Shown here: piece by piece, positions 11,601 through 22,079 of the stretch
Layout of the letters: each line of letters opens with the position of its first letter
Numbering within the stretch: the stretch's first letter is position 1
The notes under the pieces: model-generated
Database searches by the model: none
Seen by the model: the letters and a program-made list of their open reading frames with translations, nothing else
Told to the model about the DNA's origin: nothing
Program-made: the position numbers and the translations under genes
Assembly: GCF_024586455.1 (NCBI RefSeq)
Contig: NC_065920.1
Coordinates: 48,505,824 to 48,569,823, forward strand
Length of the DNA stretch: 64,000 nucleotides
Reading direction: 5' to 3'
Source of the DNA: Bactrocera neohumeralis
Taxonomy: Eukaryota > Arthropoda > Insecta > Diptera > Tephritidae

Positions 11601-14600
11601 TGGAACTAGACGCTTAATTCCCCAGAATTGGCCAACAGGAAGGGTACAGTGTTCTACCAGAACAACGCCAGACCACACACTTCGGTGATGATTCGTCAAA
11701 AGCTACGGGAGCTCGGATGGGAGGTTTTATCGCATCCACCATATAGCCCGGACATAGCGCCAAGTGATTACCACCTGTTCCTGTCCATGGCGAATGCCCT
11801 TGTTGGTGTAAAGTTGAACTCAAAAGAGGCTTGTGAAAAGTGGCTGTCCGAGTTCTTCGCAAATAAGGAGGAGGGCTTCTACGAGGGGGGTATTATGAAG
11901 TTGCTGTCTAGATGGAAACAGATTATCGAACGAAACGGCGCATATTTGAACTAATTCCGATCACTGTAACATTTTTAATAAAGCATTGAATAAAAAGCAA
12001 AAATGCGGAAGGGAGATATTTGACAACCTAATATGTTGAACCTACTATTATTTACGTCGAGTTTAGTTCGCTATCCATTTTCGTCAATAACTTTTGGTAG
12101 AAATATTTTTTTTTAACTCACCACTTCATGGAGTTGTCCAAATTGATAGTCTGAACAATTCTTATTTTCGCCACTGTCCCAGCAACACGAGTTCGGTAGC
12201 GAATCTTTCGGCCAATCCAGATGGTTTTTGCCGCCACAGCATTCGAGCTGAAAAGTAACAAAAATAAAATAAAAACGAAATCATGTAAGATATACAAAAC
12301 TATTCAATATTAGTGGTTTCTATACATATACATATACATATATCGCTTTTCCTTCGTCTGTAAACTTATGAAAAATGAATTTACGTTACTTTGCATTTTA
12401 GGTGACGATATGTGAAATCCAGTGCCTATTCATGACACTTGATCAAATATATGTACGAGTATATCTGTCAATCTGTAAAATATTTTAATAACAATTACGT
12501 TTTTATCAAAACTGGGTGAAACTTTGATCAAACTTCTCCTAGCCCCCATATAAATACCATATATAGTATATCGTCGACCATACCATATATCGTTCAATAT
12601 ACATATGAGTTATCTTAATGAAAATCAGGCAGCGTATTTCTCTAATAACATCATATCTTTTACATATGAAAAAGCATAACATTGGGTGAATATTTCCTTT
12701 AGCATATACCTTATTTAAGGTGTTTCTAACAATCTGTTGACTTTAAACCATATATACCTCCAGATACCTCATAGATCTTAATGAAACACAAAGAATATCT
12801 TCTTCTGGTAATAATATATCCTGGTGCAAAAAAATGGATCAAATTGTCCTTTTATATCATACAAGTATACAGTAGAGGCCCGCTAATCCGGACACGGCCT
12901 AATCCGGATTCCACTGATCCGGACAGGGTTTTTTCTATCCGTATTCTCTAATCCGGATCACATATTTATTATTCACTACATTCGCTTTTATGCTTTATTG
13001 TTTTAAGTTTTTTTTTTTTGGAACATGTGTATTATTTGTTATAATAAACAAACAGAAATTTATAAATATTTTTTCTTAATACATAGTTCTGATATGTCTT
13101 TGGTAATCCGGATTCCCTTATATTCCGGATAGGGGCCGGTTTTAATTGATCCGGATTAGTGGGCCTCTACTGTATAAAAATTTCAAACTTCCAAACGTTC
13201 GCCCAGCCCCAAAATACCCTATGTAGTGATTTCCTATTTTCACCTCACTTTAAACCATGTAATTTGGTCAAAAGTGTGCTATTTTATATAAATTGGGTGA
13301 ATATGTTTTCTAAAACATTATGTGATTTCACATTGAATACAAATCCATTGTCCATTTCTATTCAGGTAATCTAGGTAACAATTTAAATTCGTGTATATGT
13401 ATAAATTTATGCAAATTTTTTTTAGAGAGAAAAAATGTTAGCATCGGTACTATTATACATACATATGTACATACAATCCTATAAACAAAAATAATTTAAT
13501 TTGGAAACTTGAAAATCTTTCTCTCGTTTTTTCTGCAACTGATTTATATTTACAGACATGATTATCAGCGCTGTGGCCACTCGTGTGGGTCACTTCGCGT
13601 TATGTAAACATACTTTCTTTCTTTATTGAGAGATCTTATCTGGTTCCGAATGTTATTTTTTTCATATTTATTTATTTATTTATTTTTCACTGATAACTTA
13701 TTTCTTATTCATTTATATACTTATTGAAGGTAGAACTCCTGTTGAAAGTAGTTATATTTAGCTACGACTCCAGAGATAGCGTGGAGTTGTTGATTTTAAA
13801 ATAATCTTAGTATTTATTGAATGCTTATTTACATACACATATCGTTTCTATGCGAAATCGACACTAAAGGTCAATTCATATATAGCGCATATTTCAAATT
13901 TTGGACAAATAGCTCGTGAGTTACAGGGTTTGTTCGGAAAGTAATAGGACTGAGTCGATTTAAAAAAATTTGTTGAACCAATCGTTACAATTCTTTAAAA
14001 ACTTTTAAAATAGGCTCCTTCTCCGTCGATGCAGCGCGATTTCCAAGCTTTGAAGACATCACGTAAGGCATTCTCCGGAATAACCTTGAGAGCCGAGAAC
14101 CCTGCATGGTGCTTGGATCCCCTCTGTCGTTTCAAAAAGCTCGCCTTTTATCAGCCTTTTTAAGCAAGGAAATAAAAGAAAGTTCGGGGGCTCCATCTCT
14201 GGGCTGTAGGGCGGCTGCGAAAGCGTTGGGATGCCGGCGTTAGCTAGGTAGCTGTTCACAAGAAAGGCGATGTGAGCCGTGACATTGTCGAGGTGCAACT
14301 TCCAATCGGCGGCGATGTCTTGTCGGACCCGATTGACCCTTCGTTTGAGTCTCTTGCGGACTTCCACATAAAACTTGGCGTTAACGGTTTGTCCAGGAAG
14401 AACGAATTCATGGTGGACGATACCTTTGTTGTCAAAAAAGACAACGAGCATTGTGTTTTTCGAAGTCGCAGTTCTCCCAGCACGGTCTTCATCAGCGATC
14501 TCTTCCCGGGCCTCCAAAAAGGCTTGGTGCCACCGAAACACACCACTTCTTGCTAAAGCTGGATTCTGGATCGTGTCAAAATGTCTCTGTCGGAGATTTA

Positions 14601-16546
14601 CCGAGTTTCATACAGAATTTAATCGGTGCTATCACGTTCCGAAGTACAGTCGCGGCAGAAGAAAATCAATCCTACTACTTTTCGGACAAGCCTTGTATAA
14701 CCACAACAAAAACAATCGCATTTATAAATGGCTTAATGAGATCTGTAGTACCAAGTGGTTATACATATGTATATCATGAATTGGCCTTCGAATCGCTTCC
14801 GCACTTTTAATTCGATGAATATTCTATCTTTGATTATGAATCCGAGCAAAACCCCTTCGCGATTGCTACAAAAAATACCGAATAATACTTCGAAGTATTC
14901 ACTTATTTGTCTCACGTTGGAGATAACCATATAACTATTGCATTCCAATGTTCTACAATTATTCACGAGCTCAACAACATGACTTATCGCCATTTAATCA
15001 CCGATCCTTCAAAATCATTTCATTTATTTAAGCTTCGATTTCGAATACTATAGCAGCGGGGTGCTGAGATTGAACTGACAGCAAATTAAAATCACAATAA
15101 AGATCTTTTTTACCTTTTTGCTATAAAATATACAATTGCGAAAGTTATTATAGCCTCGGTGCAGCCGAAGTCTCTTGTTGTCGAGATTCAGCGTTTCTAG
15201 ATTCCAAAATTTCACATACGCGAACAGGTTTTCCAGGATTTCAATATACGAATTTCGGGATTTCACAACATTAGTTGAGAACTTTAAGCAATTTGAGATT
15301 TCGGGATTTTGGAATTTAAGTGTAAATATTTAAGCGATTATGACGTTTTAGCGATTCTAAGATTTCACATCACAATTTTCGGGATACCGAAATTTAAACA
15401 GTTAGCGCTAATAAAATCATTCTCATATCGCATTATGCACTGTACAACTTTCAGGATTTCACGGTTTCAATATAAGCATTTCGGAATTTCACGATAGTAC
15501 TAGTTGAGGGCTTTAAGCCGTTTGAGATTTCGCGATTTTTTATGCTCTTTAAGGTTTTCGAAATTTCAATAAATGAATTTCGGCATTTCGCGATACGCTT
15601 TAAACAATTTGCGATTTCGGTTTTTTGCTATGTAATTGTCGATATCGAAATTCCAAAATTTCATAGTCGAGATCACGAGATTTAAACAATTTACACTAAT
15701 ATACATTATGTTCATTAAATATTAAACACTTTTATGGATTTCGGATTTTTTTGCAAAAATCTCGGGTTTTAAAAATACAAGTTTCGGGATTTCGTGTTAT
15801 AAATTTTTATATAATATGTCATACCATATTTGTCATACATGCTTGTAAAAAATTGGTCATACGAATTTTGGAACCCCGTAACCATTGTAACCAAGCTCCA
15901 ATATTAACTCACACACACTTACATTATTCTGTATATAATCGATGAGAGTTGCGTTATTCGCTAGGAACGGGTCATTTTTGTAGGCACTGTAGCTGTTAAC
16001 CTCCCGTTCAATACCGGCCGGTAACCCAGTTATCACACTATCCTTATAAGTGTATATGTAGATGGACATTAATATCAAAGTGAACATGGCCGCTATGAGG
16101 AAGCCGCCATACTGTAAAATTAGTAATCACACATTATAACAAAATATAAAAAAATAAACATTACTGGATACTTACAATTACCAGCATCGTCGGATCCACC
16201 TTCACGATACACGAGCAGGCCAACGAAGCAGCGAACACCAAGATGCCGCCAACGATGAGCAACAGGTAGGGCACATAGATCGAGTAACCGCCACTAATCT
16301 TCAAATAGTTTTGAAAATCCGTTTGCAACCAAATACCCGTTAGAATTATCAAGAGACCGGCAAACTGGAGAAATTATAAAAATGTTATAAAAAAAATGTT
16401 TAATAATAAAACTTAGAGTTTGTATGGACGAAGGTTCTTGCAACTCTCTTCTTACTCACCCAAAGCAATAGGTTAAACAATAAGAGCATTCCTCGTATGA
16501 AATTAAAGGAAAGCATAATGTCCGTCTGCTGGTCCAGTGTGCCCAT
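8653..16546 (-). CDS. Tetraspanin (5 exons, 248 residues)
   Basis: Four-helix membrane protein that organises membrane microdomains. Coding exons on the minus strand are 16460-16546, 16176-16364, 15923-16111, 12122-12247 and 8653-8808. Every intron is GT-AG and phase 0, and the 248-residue length is normal for the family. Exon 1 encodes TM1, exon 2 TM2 (LLIVGGILVFAASLACSCIV), exon 3 TM3 and the start of the large loop. Exon 4 opens with the family signature LECCGG, then SCCW and a further Cys. Exon 5 begins with the last loop Cys (GCLPKL) and encodes TM4 (SIGVMLSVLALFPLFAM). That makes six loop cysteines. The start chosen is ATG 16546-16544; the frame stays open back to a possible acceptor (CTTTCAG) before 16574, so an upstream exon may add residues. 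Introns 3 and 4 hold transposon remnants. The paralogue is not identified. Confidence 0.93.
9033..9531 (-). mobile_element. Truncated mariner with intact terminal repeats
   Basis: A 26-bp inverted repeat (core TCAAAAAAGTCTTGCGGTAT) sits at 9033-9058 and 9506-9531, flanked by TA-rich ends. The minus strand encodes the transposase N terminus from ATG 9352-9350: MAQNKEKIRHILQYYYDRGK, then STAERWFQRFRSGVEVVEDA and PRSGRPVVE, that is, the paired helix-turn-helix DNA-binding half. The frame then runs straight into the left terminal repeat, so the whole DDD catalytic half is deleted. It lies in tetraspanin intron 4. Confidence 0.9.
9534..10904. other. Intron stretch without recognised features
   Basis: Tetraspanin intron 4. 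A minus-strand open frame of 105 codons (9628-9945) is Lys/Arg-rich at its end, but I recognise nothing in it. Confidence 0.4.
10905..11106 (+). mobile_element. RTE-like retrotransposon 3' fragment
   Basis: About 200 bp matching the last part of the family element (CTGAAAGTATTCGACGCAGT through GCGCGCTGTTATTAACTCGG), ending in an AGAAGAAGAAG tail. It is 5' truncated and on the plus strand. No target-site duplication was recognised. Confidence 0.75.
11129..12028 (+). mobile_element. Mariner element, deleted and frameshifted
   Basis: Inverted ends CGTTATCAAATATCTCCCTT at 11129 and the near-complement ending at 12028 lie between TA dinucleotides at 11127-11128 and 12029-12030. The plus strand holds the catalytic half of a mariner transposase: MVTGDEKWITYDNIKRKRSW (first catalytic Asp) at 11427-11486, VFYQNNARPHTS (second Asp position changed to N) and HPPYSPDIAPSDYHLF (third Asp). 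The DNA-binding half is lost, and a shift near 11610 splits the frame. Inactive. Confidence 0.88.
12870..13172. mobile_element. Pogo/Tigger-like MITE
   Basis: A 303-bp element with terminal inverted repeats of about 23 bp, beginning CAGTAGAGGCCCGCTAATCC at 12870 and ending with the complement at 13172 (one mismatch: CGC versus CAC), flanked by TA on both sides. The start CAGTAGAG...CTNATCC resembles Tigger/pogo termini. It has no transposase. The inner sequence repeats the motif TAATCCGGAT several times in both orientations. Confidence 0.85.
13924..14695 (-). mobile_element. Mariner element with deleted transposase
   Basis: Ends CAGGGTTTGTTCGGAAAGTA at 13924 and its diverged complement at 14695, both next to TA. 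Minus-strand frames give FRWHQAFLEAREEIADEDRA, MLVVFFDNKGIVHHEFVLPG, LHLDNVTAHIA (second catalytic Asp) and SQPPYSPEMEPPNFLLFPCL, where the usual third catalytic Asp has changed to Glu. Same family as 18632-19290 and 35057-35968. Inside tetraspanin intron 3. Confidence 0.88.
15146..15790. repeat. Degenerate repeat array built on TTTCGGGATTTC
   Basis: The array starts just after a short tail that matches the dispersed repeat family B (CTCGGTGCAGCCGAAG at 15155-15170). Three imperfect units can be lined up at about 15235-15316, 15452-15540 and 15559-15627, each running AGGATTTC, AATTTCGG, GATTTC, CTTTAAGC, TTTGAGATTTCG. Spacing is irregular, at roughly 100-220 bp. It lies in tetraspanin intron 3. 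Confidence 0.6.
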
Positions 16547-16574
16547 ACTATACCAGTTAAGTGTCGAATTTGTA

Positions 16575-18631
16575 CTGAAAGCATCGCTTTTGAGTTGCGG
16601 GCAACAGCGAAGTGCACCAAATTTATAAAAATATACAAGCTATGCAGAATAAATATCTGCTTGCTATACATACATATGTACATAATTACCATTCACATAT
16701 GTATATGTATATGCATATGTAGGTTAGCAGCTGAATGGGCATTTTAAGTATTCGCGCTGATTATTTACTTACATAAAGATTCAAGCATTCTTATAGAAAT
16801 GCATTTTATTTCTTTAAAAAGCATATTGATACATTTATACATATTTACATATGTACATTTTTGTATGTTTATATATGTATGTATGCATGAACAAGCGCAC
16901 AAGTAGATCAATGCACCTCACAAACAATCAATTGATTTGTGTTGTTTACACACAGTACATACAAACATACATACATACGTACGTTCTCAACTGACCACGA
17001 GCGCCGCTGGAAATGATAAGCGGAGAAGTCTTTGACATCGTCAACGTAAGAAGTCACAAGCGAAACAACAACGATGTGACAGAACGAAGGCCACACAAGT
17101 AAATCAATGCAATTCAGTTGGCTTCGTGTAACAGCATCTGCATGCCGTGCATTTTCATGTACTAGGGTGGGCTTAAGCCTACGAAACAAAATGAAAATTG
17201 GCGATCATTTTTTTAAATTTGTGTAATGAACAACTTTTTTTACAATTCAAGAAATGGAAAATTTTAACCTCAAGTATTTATGTAAACATACATACTTTAC
17301 ATATGGGGTAATAATTTTTGGAATATATTATAATTTTTTAGAAGGATAGCTAACAAAGCTTTAAGAGGGACATATGAATACCGGGACTAAGTTTTAAATT
17401 TATAGCAGATTATTTCCAAAAGTCGTGTTCTGTTTAAGAAAACAAACAAGGCTTACGTCGCCTCAATGATAAAGTCCTAACTGAACACATTGTCCTATTG
17501 GTACTCTCGCTGTAAGGCCACAGATTTTGGAGACCGCCGCTTGTCAAAGCTGTAATGAGAAATATGAGGTGGAAAAGTGTAGACACTTTATCCTACACTG
17601 CTCAGTTTACGCCAGACAAAGGTGAAATCATCGTGGTTCCCATACTTTCACAAACCCGGCGAATGGGCTGCACTTGTTATAAGCCACCTCAAAAAATTTG
17701 TACTCTAGGTGTTTTTTCGATATGCAACGGTCTTTTGGATCTATACCTAGGACTTCTAGGCATCACAACGAACAGGTTGTCTAAGTTGAATCATTCATGA
17801 CTTTATGAGAAATCAGCTTACTTACCTAACGAACCGTCTCCGAGCCTCAGCAAACAAAGACAAGCATCTTCATATATTTTTGCAATGAAAAAGCTCCCTA
17901 AAAATCAGTCAAGTTTCCTAAGATGGCTTAAATCTGTGGCGTTTATAGCTTATTATTAATTTCTCTGAAATTATTTAAATGCAGCTGGTTTTAATTTTAT
18001 GGTACTGTACAGAGCCCTCCTAATGAACATATTAACAGTTAATGAGCGCTCATGTGTGACGTATAAATACGAAGGCGGTCTGATAAATCGTACAGTCAAT
18101 GCAGAGCGCGCTTGGGTGTTTACTATAACTCGATGACAGCAGTAAAAATTGGTGTAGCGAGTTGCAACATGGCCGCACGTCCATTTTTTTTGAGTCCCAC
18201 CTAGGTGTCTGAAGAAGGGATGGGTCGGAGAATAATGCGACAAAAGCGCGCAATGATCTCTAAAAATGACAGACAGATTCAACGAAATGCGATGGATTCC
18301 GCGTTAGCTCACAATTTCAAAGCAGTATTTTACGCTTTTAAAGCGCAAACTGATCATGACCGTCAACGAAATGTGCTATTGTACACCATATACAATATAT
18401 CAAGTACAAAAACCGATTTAAACAGTGGGCTGACTTCGTACAGAGGACCTGCTCCGAAGAAGGCCAAGATTAGTTTAATGATTAACTAAAGGAAACTTCC
18501 ATCGTTTTCTACACATACATACAATAGTTCATCTACATCGACTACAAAATAATCACTGAGAACTAATACTTCGTAAATATCCAAATGTGTTATTCAGAAG
18601 GGTTAAACAAGTTGTATTAACGCGGATCATA
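16575..18631. other. Intergenic region upstream of the tetraspanin
   Basis: Likely promoter side of the tetraspanin gene. A less AT-rich patch at 16980-17160 could be its 5' untranslated exon or promoter, but no motif proves this. A plus-strand open frame of 94 codons (18205-18489) is not recognised. Confidence 0.4.
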
Positions 18632-19290
18632 CAGGGTTTGTTCGGAAAGTAATAGCATTAAAGGCGTCACGGAAGGAATTTTGCGGAATAGTTGTGAGAG
18701 CCGAGGTGCATGCTGCTTGGATGCCCTCTGTCGTCTGAAAATGGTCGGAAGGTTGCCTCTTTATCTGGGGATCATACTCAAAGATCCATGACTCGTTACC
18801 TGTGATTACGTTATTCAAAAATTGAGAGTCACTTTCACACATGTTCAAATTTTCTTTGCACTCTTCCGCTCGCCGCAATTTTTGGTCGTCAATTAAACGA
18901 ATACTTAGTCGACGGTCTGAGTTCATAACTTTGCGCACACGAGTCACCATTGTCGGTGTTTGTCGAAGTCGCAGGTCTCCTAGCACGGACTTCATCAGCG
19001 ACCTCTTCTCGGCCCTCCAAAAAACCGAAACATACCCCTTCTTGCTAAAGCAACTTCTGGATAAGACTGCATGATCATATCAAACGTCTCGGTCGCAGAT
19101 TTACCGAGTTTCATACAGAATTTAATCGCTTACATTTGCCCTAACGAGCGTTGAATTTTCGGCTTGCACCACTCACAGAAACACGTCGCGCGAAAATGGT
19201 TGTCCTTACTCTCCAGGTACTCGGAGACAACTGACCAGCCGCTCGTTCGTTAGCTAGGAAGGCCCTATACCGAATCCAATTGGTGCGCGC
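18632..19290 (-). mobile_element. Mariner element, one end lost
   Basis: Begins with the same terminal repeat as the copies at 13924 and 35057 (CAGGGTTTGTTCGGAAAGTA, after TA). The next about 80 bp of the family are missing, and the copy stops near 19290 without its second terminal repeat. Minus-strand pieces include ITGNESWIFEYDPQIKRQ (first catalytic Asp changed to N) and RLIDDQKLRRAEECKENLNM. Confidence 0.82.
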
Positions 19291-20295
19291 ACGCTCCAAA
19301 ATACTTAGGCTATGTTAAGAAGCAATTGCCATTTTTCAAAATTTTCTTTACTCTTTTTTATTGGTCAAGTACTTATCGGACCTCCTTCGTGCTGCAGATT
19401 CAGACTGAGCATTTAACAATAACAATAGATGTACGAGAGCTACGCCTCTTTATTATATTTATAGATCAAGTTTGCAGTGAGCATAGAACCGAATCGGGGC
19501 TGCTATCATAAATGCACCAAAGTGATCAATCCATAATCTATTGATTACAGAACACTGTCGCCTTTTGAAGAGCAGTGACTCACATTGTTTTCGTGACAAA
19601 ATCCGGCTTTGGCTGATGACAGAGAAAACTTTTAATCTGACACTAATTATTATTTTTTATTACTTCGCTTAATTGTTTATAGTTGAAATAACATTTGAAG
19701 TCCTTAATCAAAATTGAATAAGTGTGTGACTATATAAAGATCATCTTCTATCTAATTTTAGTACTTACTGGATGATAGATACACGCTACGTAAGCGTGGG
19801 ATCCCAGCTAAGATAAAATCAAATTCATTCTCCATTTAGACAAAAAGCTACAAAATGATTCTGTCGAGACTTCAAAACTAGAAATACTGAAAACTCAATT
19901 ACTCGACATAATATTTTTATAATAATAATTTATCTAAAGGCATGTATAACATATAAGTGGAGCAAAATACTGCGTAATATGTTCTGAACCACTATAATTT
20001 CGAAATTCATCTCCAGCGACAGGTCAGTTTAATAATTCATTGTGAATATATTTTAAAACAATGTCGTTAAAAGCCTCTCATTTGCATGGGGTGGGAGCAC
20101 GTTATATAAGACGGATTATCTTTAACTGTCACGCGTTGTACGGGTATTCGACTTTTCCTGTGGATTAAGGCATAAAGCTTCTTTAGCATTGGTCACTTTG
20201 CCTTAGCGAAGGGTCTTAAGTCATAGTAACGAACTAGGGCTACAAATTCAGCCAATATAGAGATATGAACGAAAAAACCTCGGATTAACGCTTAC

Positions 20296-20587
20296 CTTGT
20301 TGGACCACCATTACCATTGTTGGAAGTGTGAAGTTACTAGCACCACCCGAAGCCAAGGCGTCGAGGATATTGTTGTAAAAGATTCCGATGAAGACAACCT
20401 CCTTACCTAAAGTTAGGAGATGATAAAGAGTATTACCGGATGGTAGTGACCAAAATACGCCAGTAGTGATAGCAGCAAAAACAAAGGGTGCCAACCAAAG
20501 TGCCCAAAACTTAAATATGGAATAATCTATCTCTAAAGCCAGCAAGACTACCAACCAGAGTGCACTGGCAGCCAAAGGAGAGTTACA
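20296..20587 (-). CDS. Orphan exon of a multi-pass membrane protein
   Basis: A 292-bp stretch with a good acceptor (TTCATCTTGCAG) before 20587 and donor (AAG|GTAAGC) after 20296, open in the joined frame (97 codons, starts phase 0, ends phase 1). It encodes two or three hydrophobic segments: SALWLVVLLALEIDYSIFKF, WALWLAPFVFAAITTGVFW and LGKEVVFIGIFYNNILDALA, ending in NFTLPTMVMVVQQ. The LALxxD...W..P layout recalls TMEM185-type proteins, but the likeness is weak. I could not find partner exons, so the gene is unidentified. It may be an internal exon of an unrecognised gene between the tetraspanin and Schip1, or a captured fragment. Confidence 0.55.
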
Positions 20588-20594
20588 CTGCAAG

Positions 20595-20876
20595 ATGAAG
20601 AAAAAATTTCAAAATCAAGTGAGGATAAGCCGGTTCCAGAGGACAGCCTTTGTACTTGGAAAAATAGCCAATAAACAATATGCTGGCATCTCAGTTGACA
20701 TAGAGGAAATCAAGCACCAAGCACAGCCAGTCGAGGAATACGAAAGTTTCCTGAAAACGGAAGGAATCAGAGCATACGACAGAAACCGCCAAAGTAAGCT
20801 CTCAGAAAAGATAATGCTGCTACAACGGATCGTTGAAAATCTCTACCGAAATACTGAAGCATGGTGGCCAGGCTGA
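20595..20876 (+). other. Unrecognised open frame with coding-like composition
   Basis: A 93-codon plus-strand frame beginning about 7 bp beyond the minus-strand membrane exon. It is less AT-rich than its surroundings and hydrophilic (IEEIKHQAQPVEEYESFLKT, then RQSKLSEKIMLLQRIVENLY). It may be a piece of a mobile element; no known domain was recognised. Confidence 0.25.
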
Positions 20877-21279
20877 GCACACTTTTGCGATGTGGCCAGG
20901 GACAGCCTGCAGATGTCTATAGTAGATGAAACACCATTCAGGAGAGATGGGTAGAGATTGATGTCTATTATCCCCTACAATTCATTATTTGTCTGATTGC
21001 TGAGCTGGAAACTCTGTTCTTTTGTAAACATTTTTATATGCGAATTTAACAACAAAGTTATCCAGTTAAATTCAATACAAGAAACCAAGCGGGGTTAGGT
21101 TATTAAAATGATACCAAATCTGCCTTTATTCGATTATACCAGTTTACTCGCTTTATATATGAATTATATGTTCGATTCACCACAACCAAATTGATTACTG
21201 CACCACGCGCAGAGAATGTATCAAGGTGCCAACTTCTTCGTTAATAGTTCGCAAAAGCAATAAGCTTTTTATACCATTT

Positions 21280-21990
21280 TTTTCTTTAGTATAAACTGGT
21301 ATAAATAATTTTTTATATACCATGAAGTTTTTGAGTTATCAATCTGACATTTTGCTTACATGCTTTTCTCCCAAAGAAGCTGCCCATTTATTGAAATTAC
21401 CGATATCAGAACAGTATAGGCATATAGCTGCTGGACTAACTGAACAATCGGAATCAAGTTCTTGTATGGAAACATTTTTTTATTTGACGAGATCGACGTC
21501 AGGAAATTTGGCACGGGTTATTGTTCAAGGTGATGGTAAAATCTCGGAAGAAATTGTTCAGATCAGATAACTGTAGCATATGTAGATAGTATAAGTAGGT
21601 ACCATATAAACTGAGCGCTCGAACTCCCCTTTCCACGATAGTCTGGAGGCCTATTCTGTAACTCGATTGTAAAATGTATTCTATTCGAAATTCGGATCTA
21701 CTTTATCATTATGCGAAAGTTGTACCACCCTGTGCCAGAAAAAATACGTACAATTTTCGTTTTTGCTTTCTACAACTCAAAAGCTAACGAATATTTTACT
21801 CGAAAATTGGCTTGAAAATCCGAAAATCGAGTTACAGAATATAAAAAATCCGAATTCGAGTAAATTGATTTTCGAATCGAGTTACAGAATAGGCCCCCTG
21901 GTTTACGAAATCGGAACGGACCCGGCATTTAATCCGACCAATTATTTGTGAAGGGTATTGAAGCTACGGCGCAGCGGAGTTAACGTTTTT
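21280..21990 (+). repeat. Dispersed repeat family B copy, interrupted by a MITE
   Basis: Contains the family words TTTCTCCCAAAGAAGCTGCC, CATATAGCTGCTGGACTAAC and a diverged end GGGTATTGAAGCTACGG...GAGTTAACGTTTTT at 21953-21990. Other copies lie at 28500, 37800/40085, 41545 and 42410. The MITE at 21648-21895 lies between its two parts. Confidence 0.6.
21648..21895. mobile_element. Short MITE with perfect 21-bp inverted repeats
   Basis: 21648-21668 (starting GGCCTATTCTGTAACTCGAT) and 21875-21895 are exact complements; the element is 248 bp. It has no coding content. The superfamily is not decided: the flanks do not show an obvious duplication. Confidence 0.75.
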
Positions 21991-22079
21991 TTGCTACTTT
22001 TTTTCTTGAAATGTATTAAATAATCTTCTCGTCATTTTTTTGTGTTCTTTATATACTTTTTTATTTATCTTCTTTTATC

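Noticed and set aside
14272..14810. Plus-strand frames over the mariner at 13924-14695
   Set aside because: Antisense to the transposase remnant; no independent evidence.
18205..18489. 94-codon plus-strand frame
   Set aside because: No recognised domain, no splice context and ordinary base composition; not supported as a gene.
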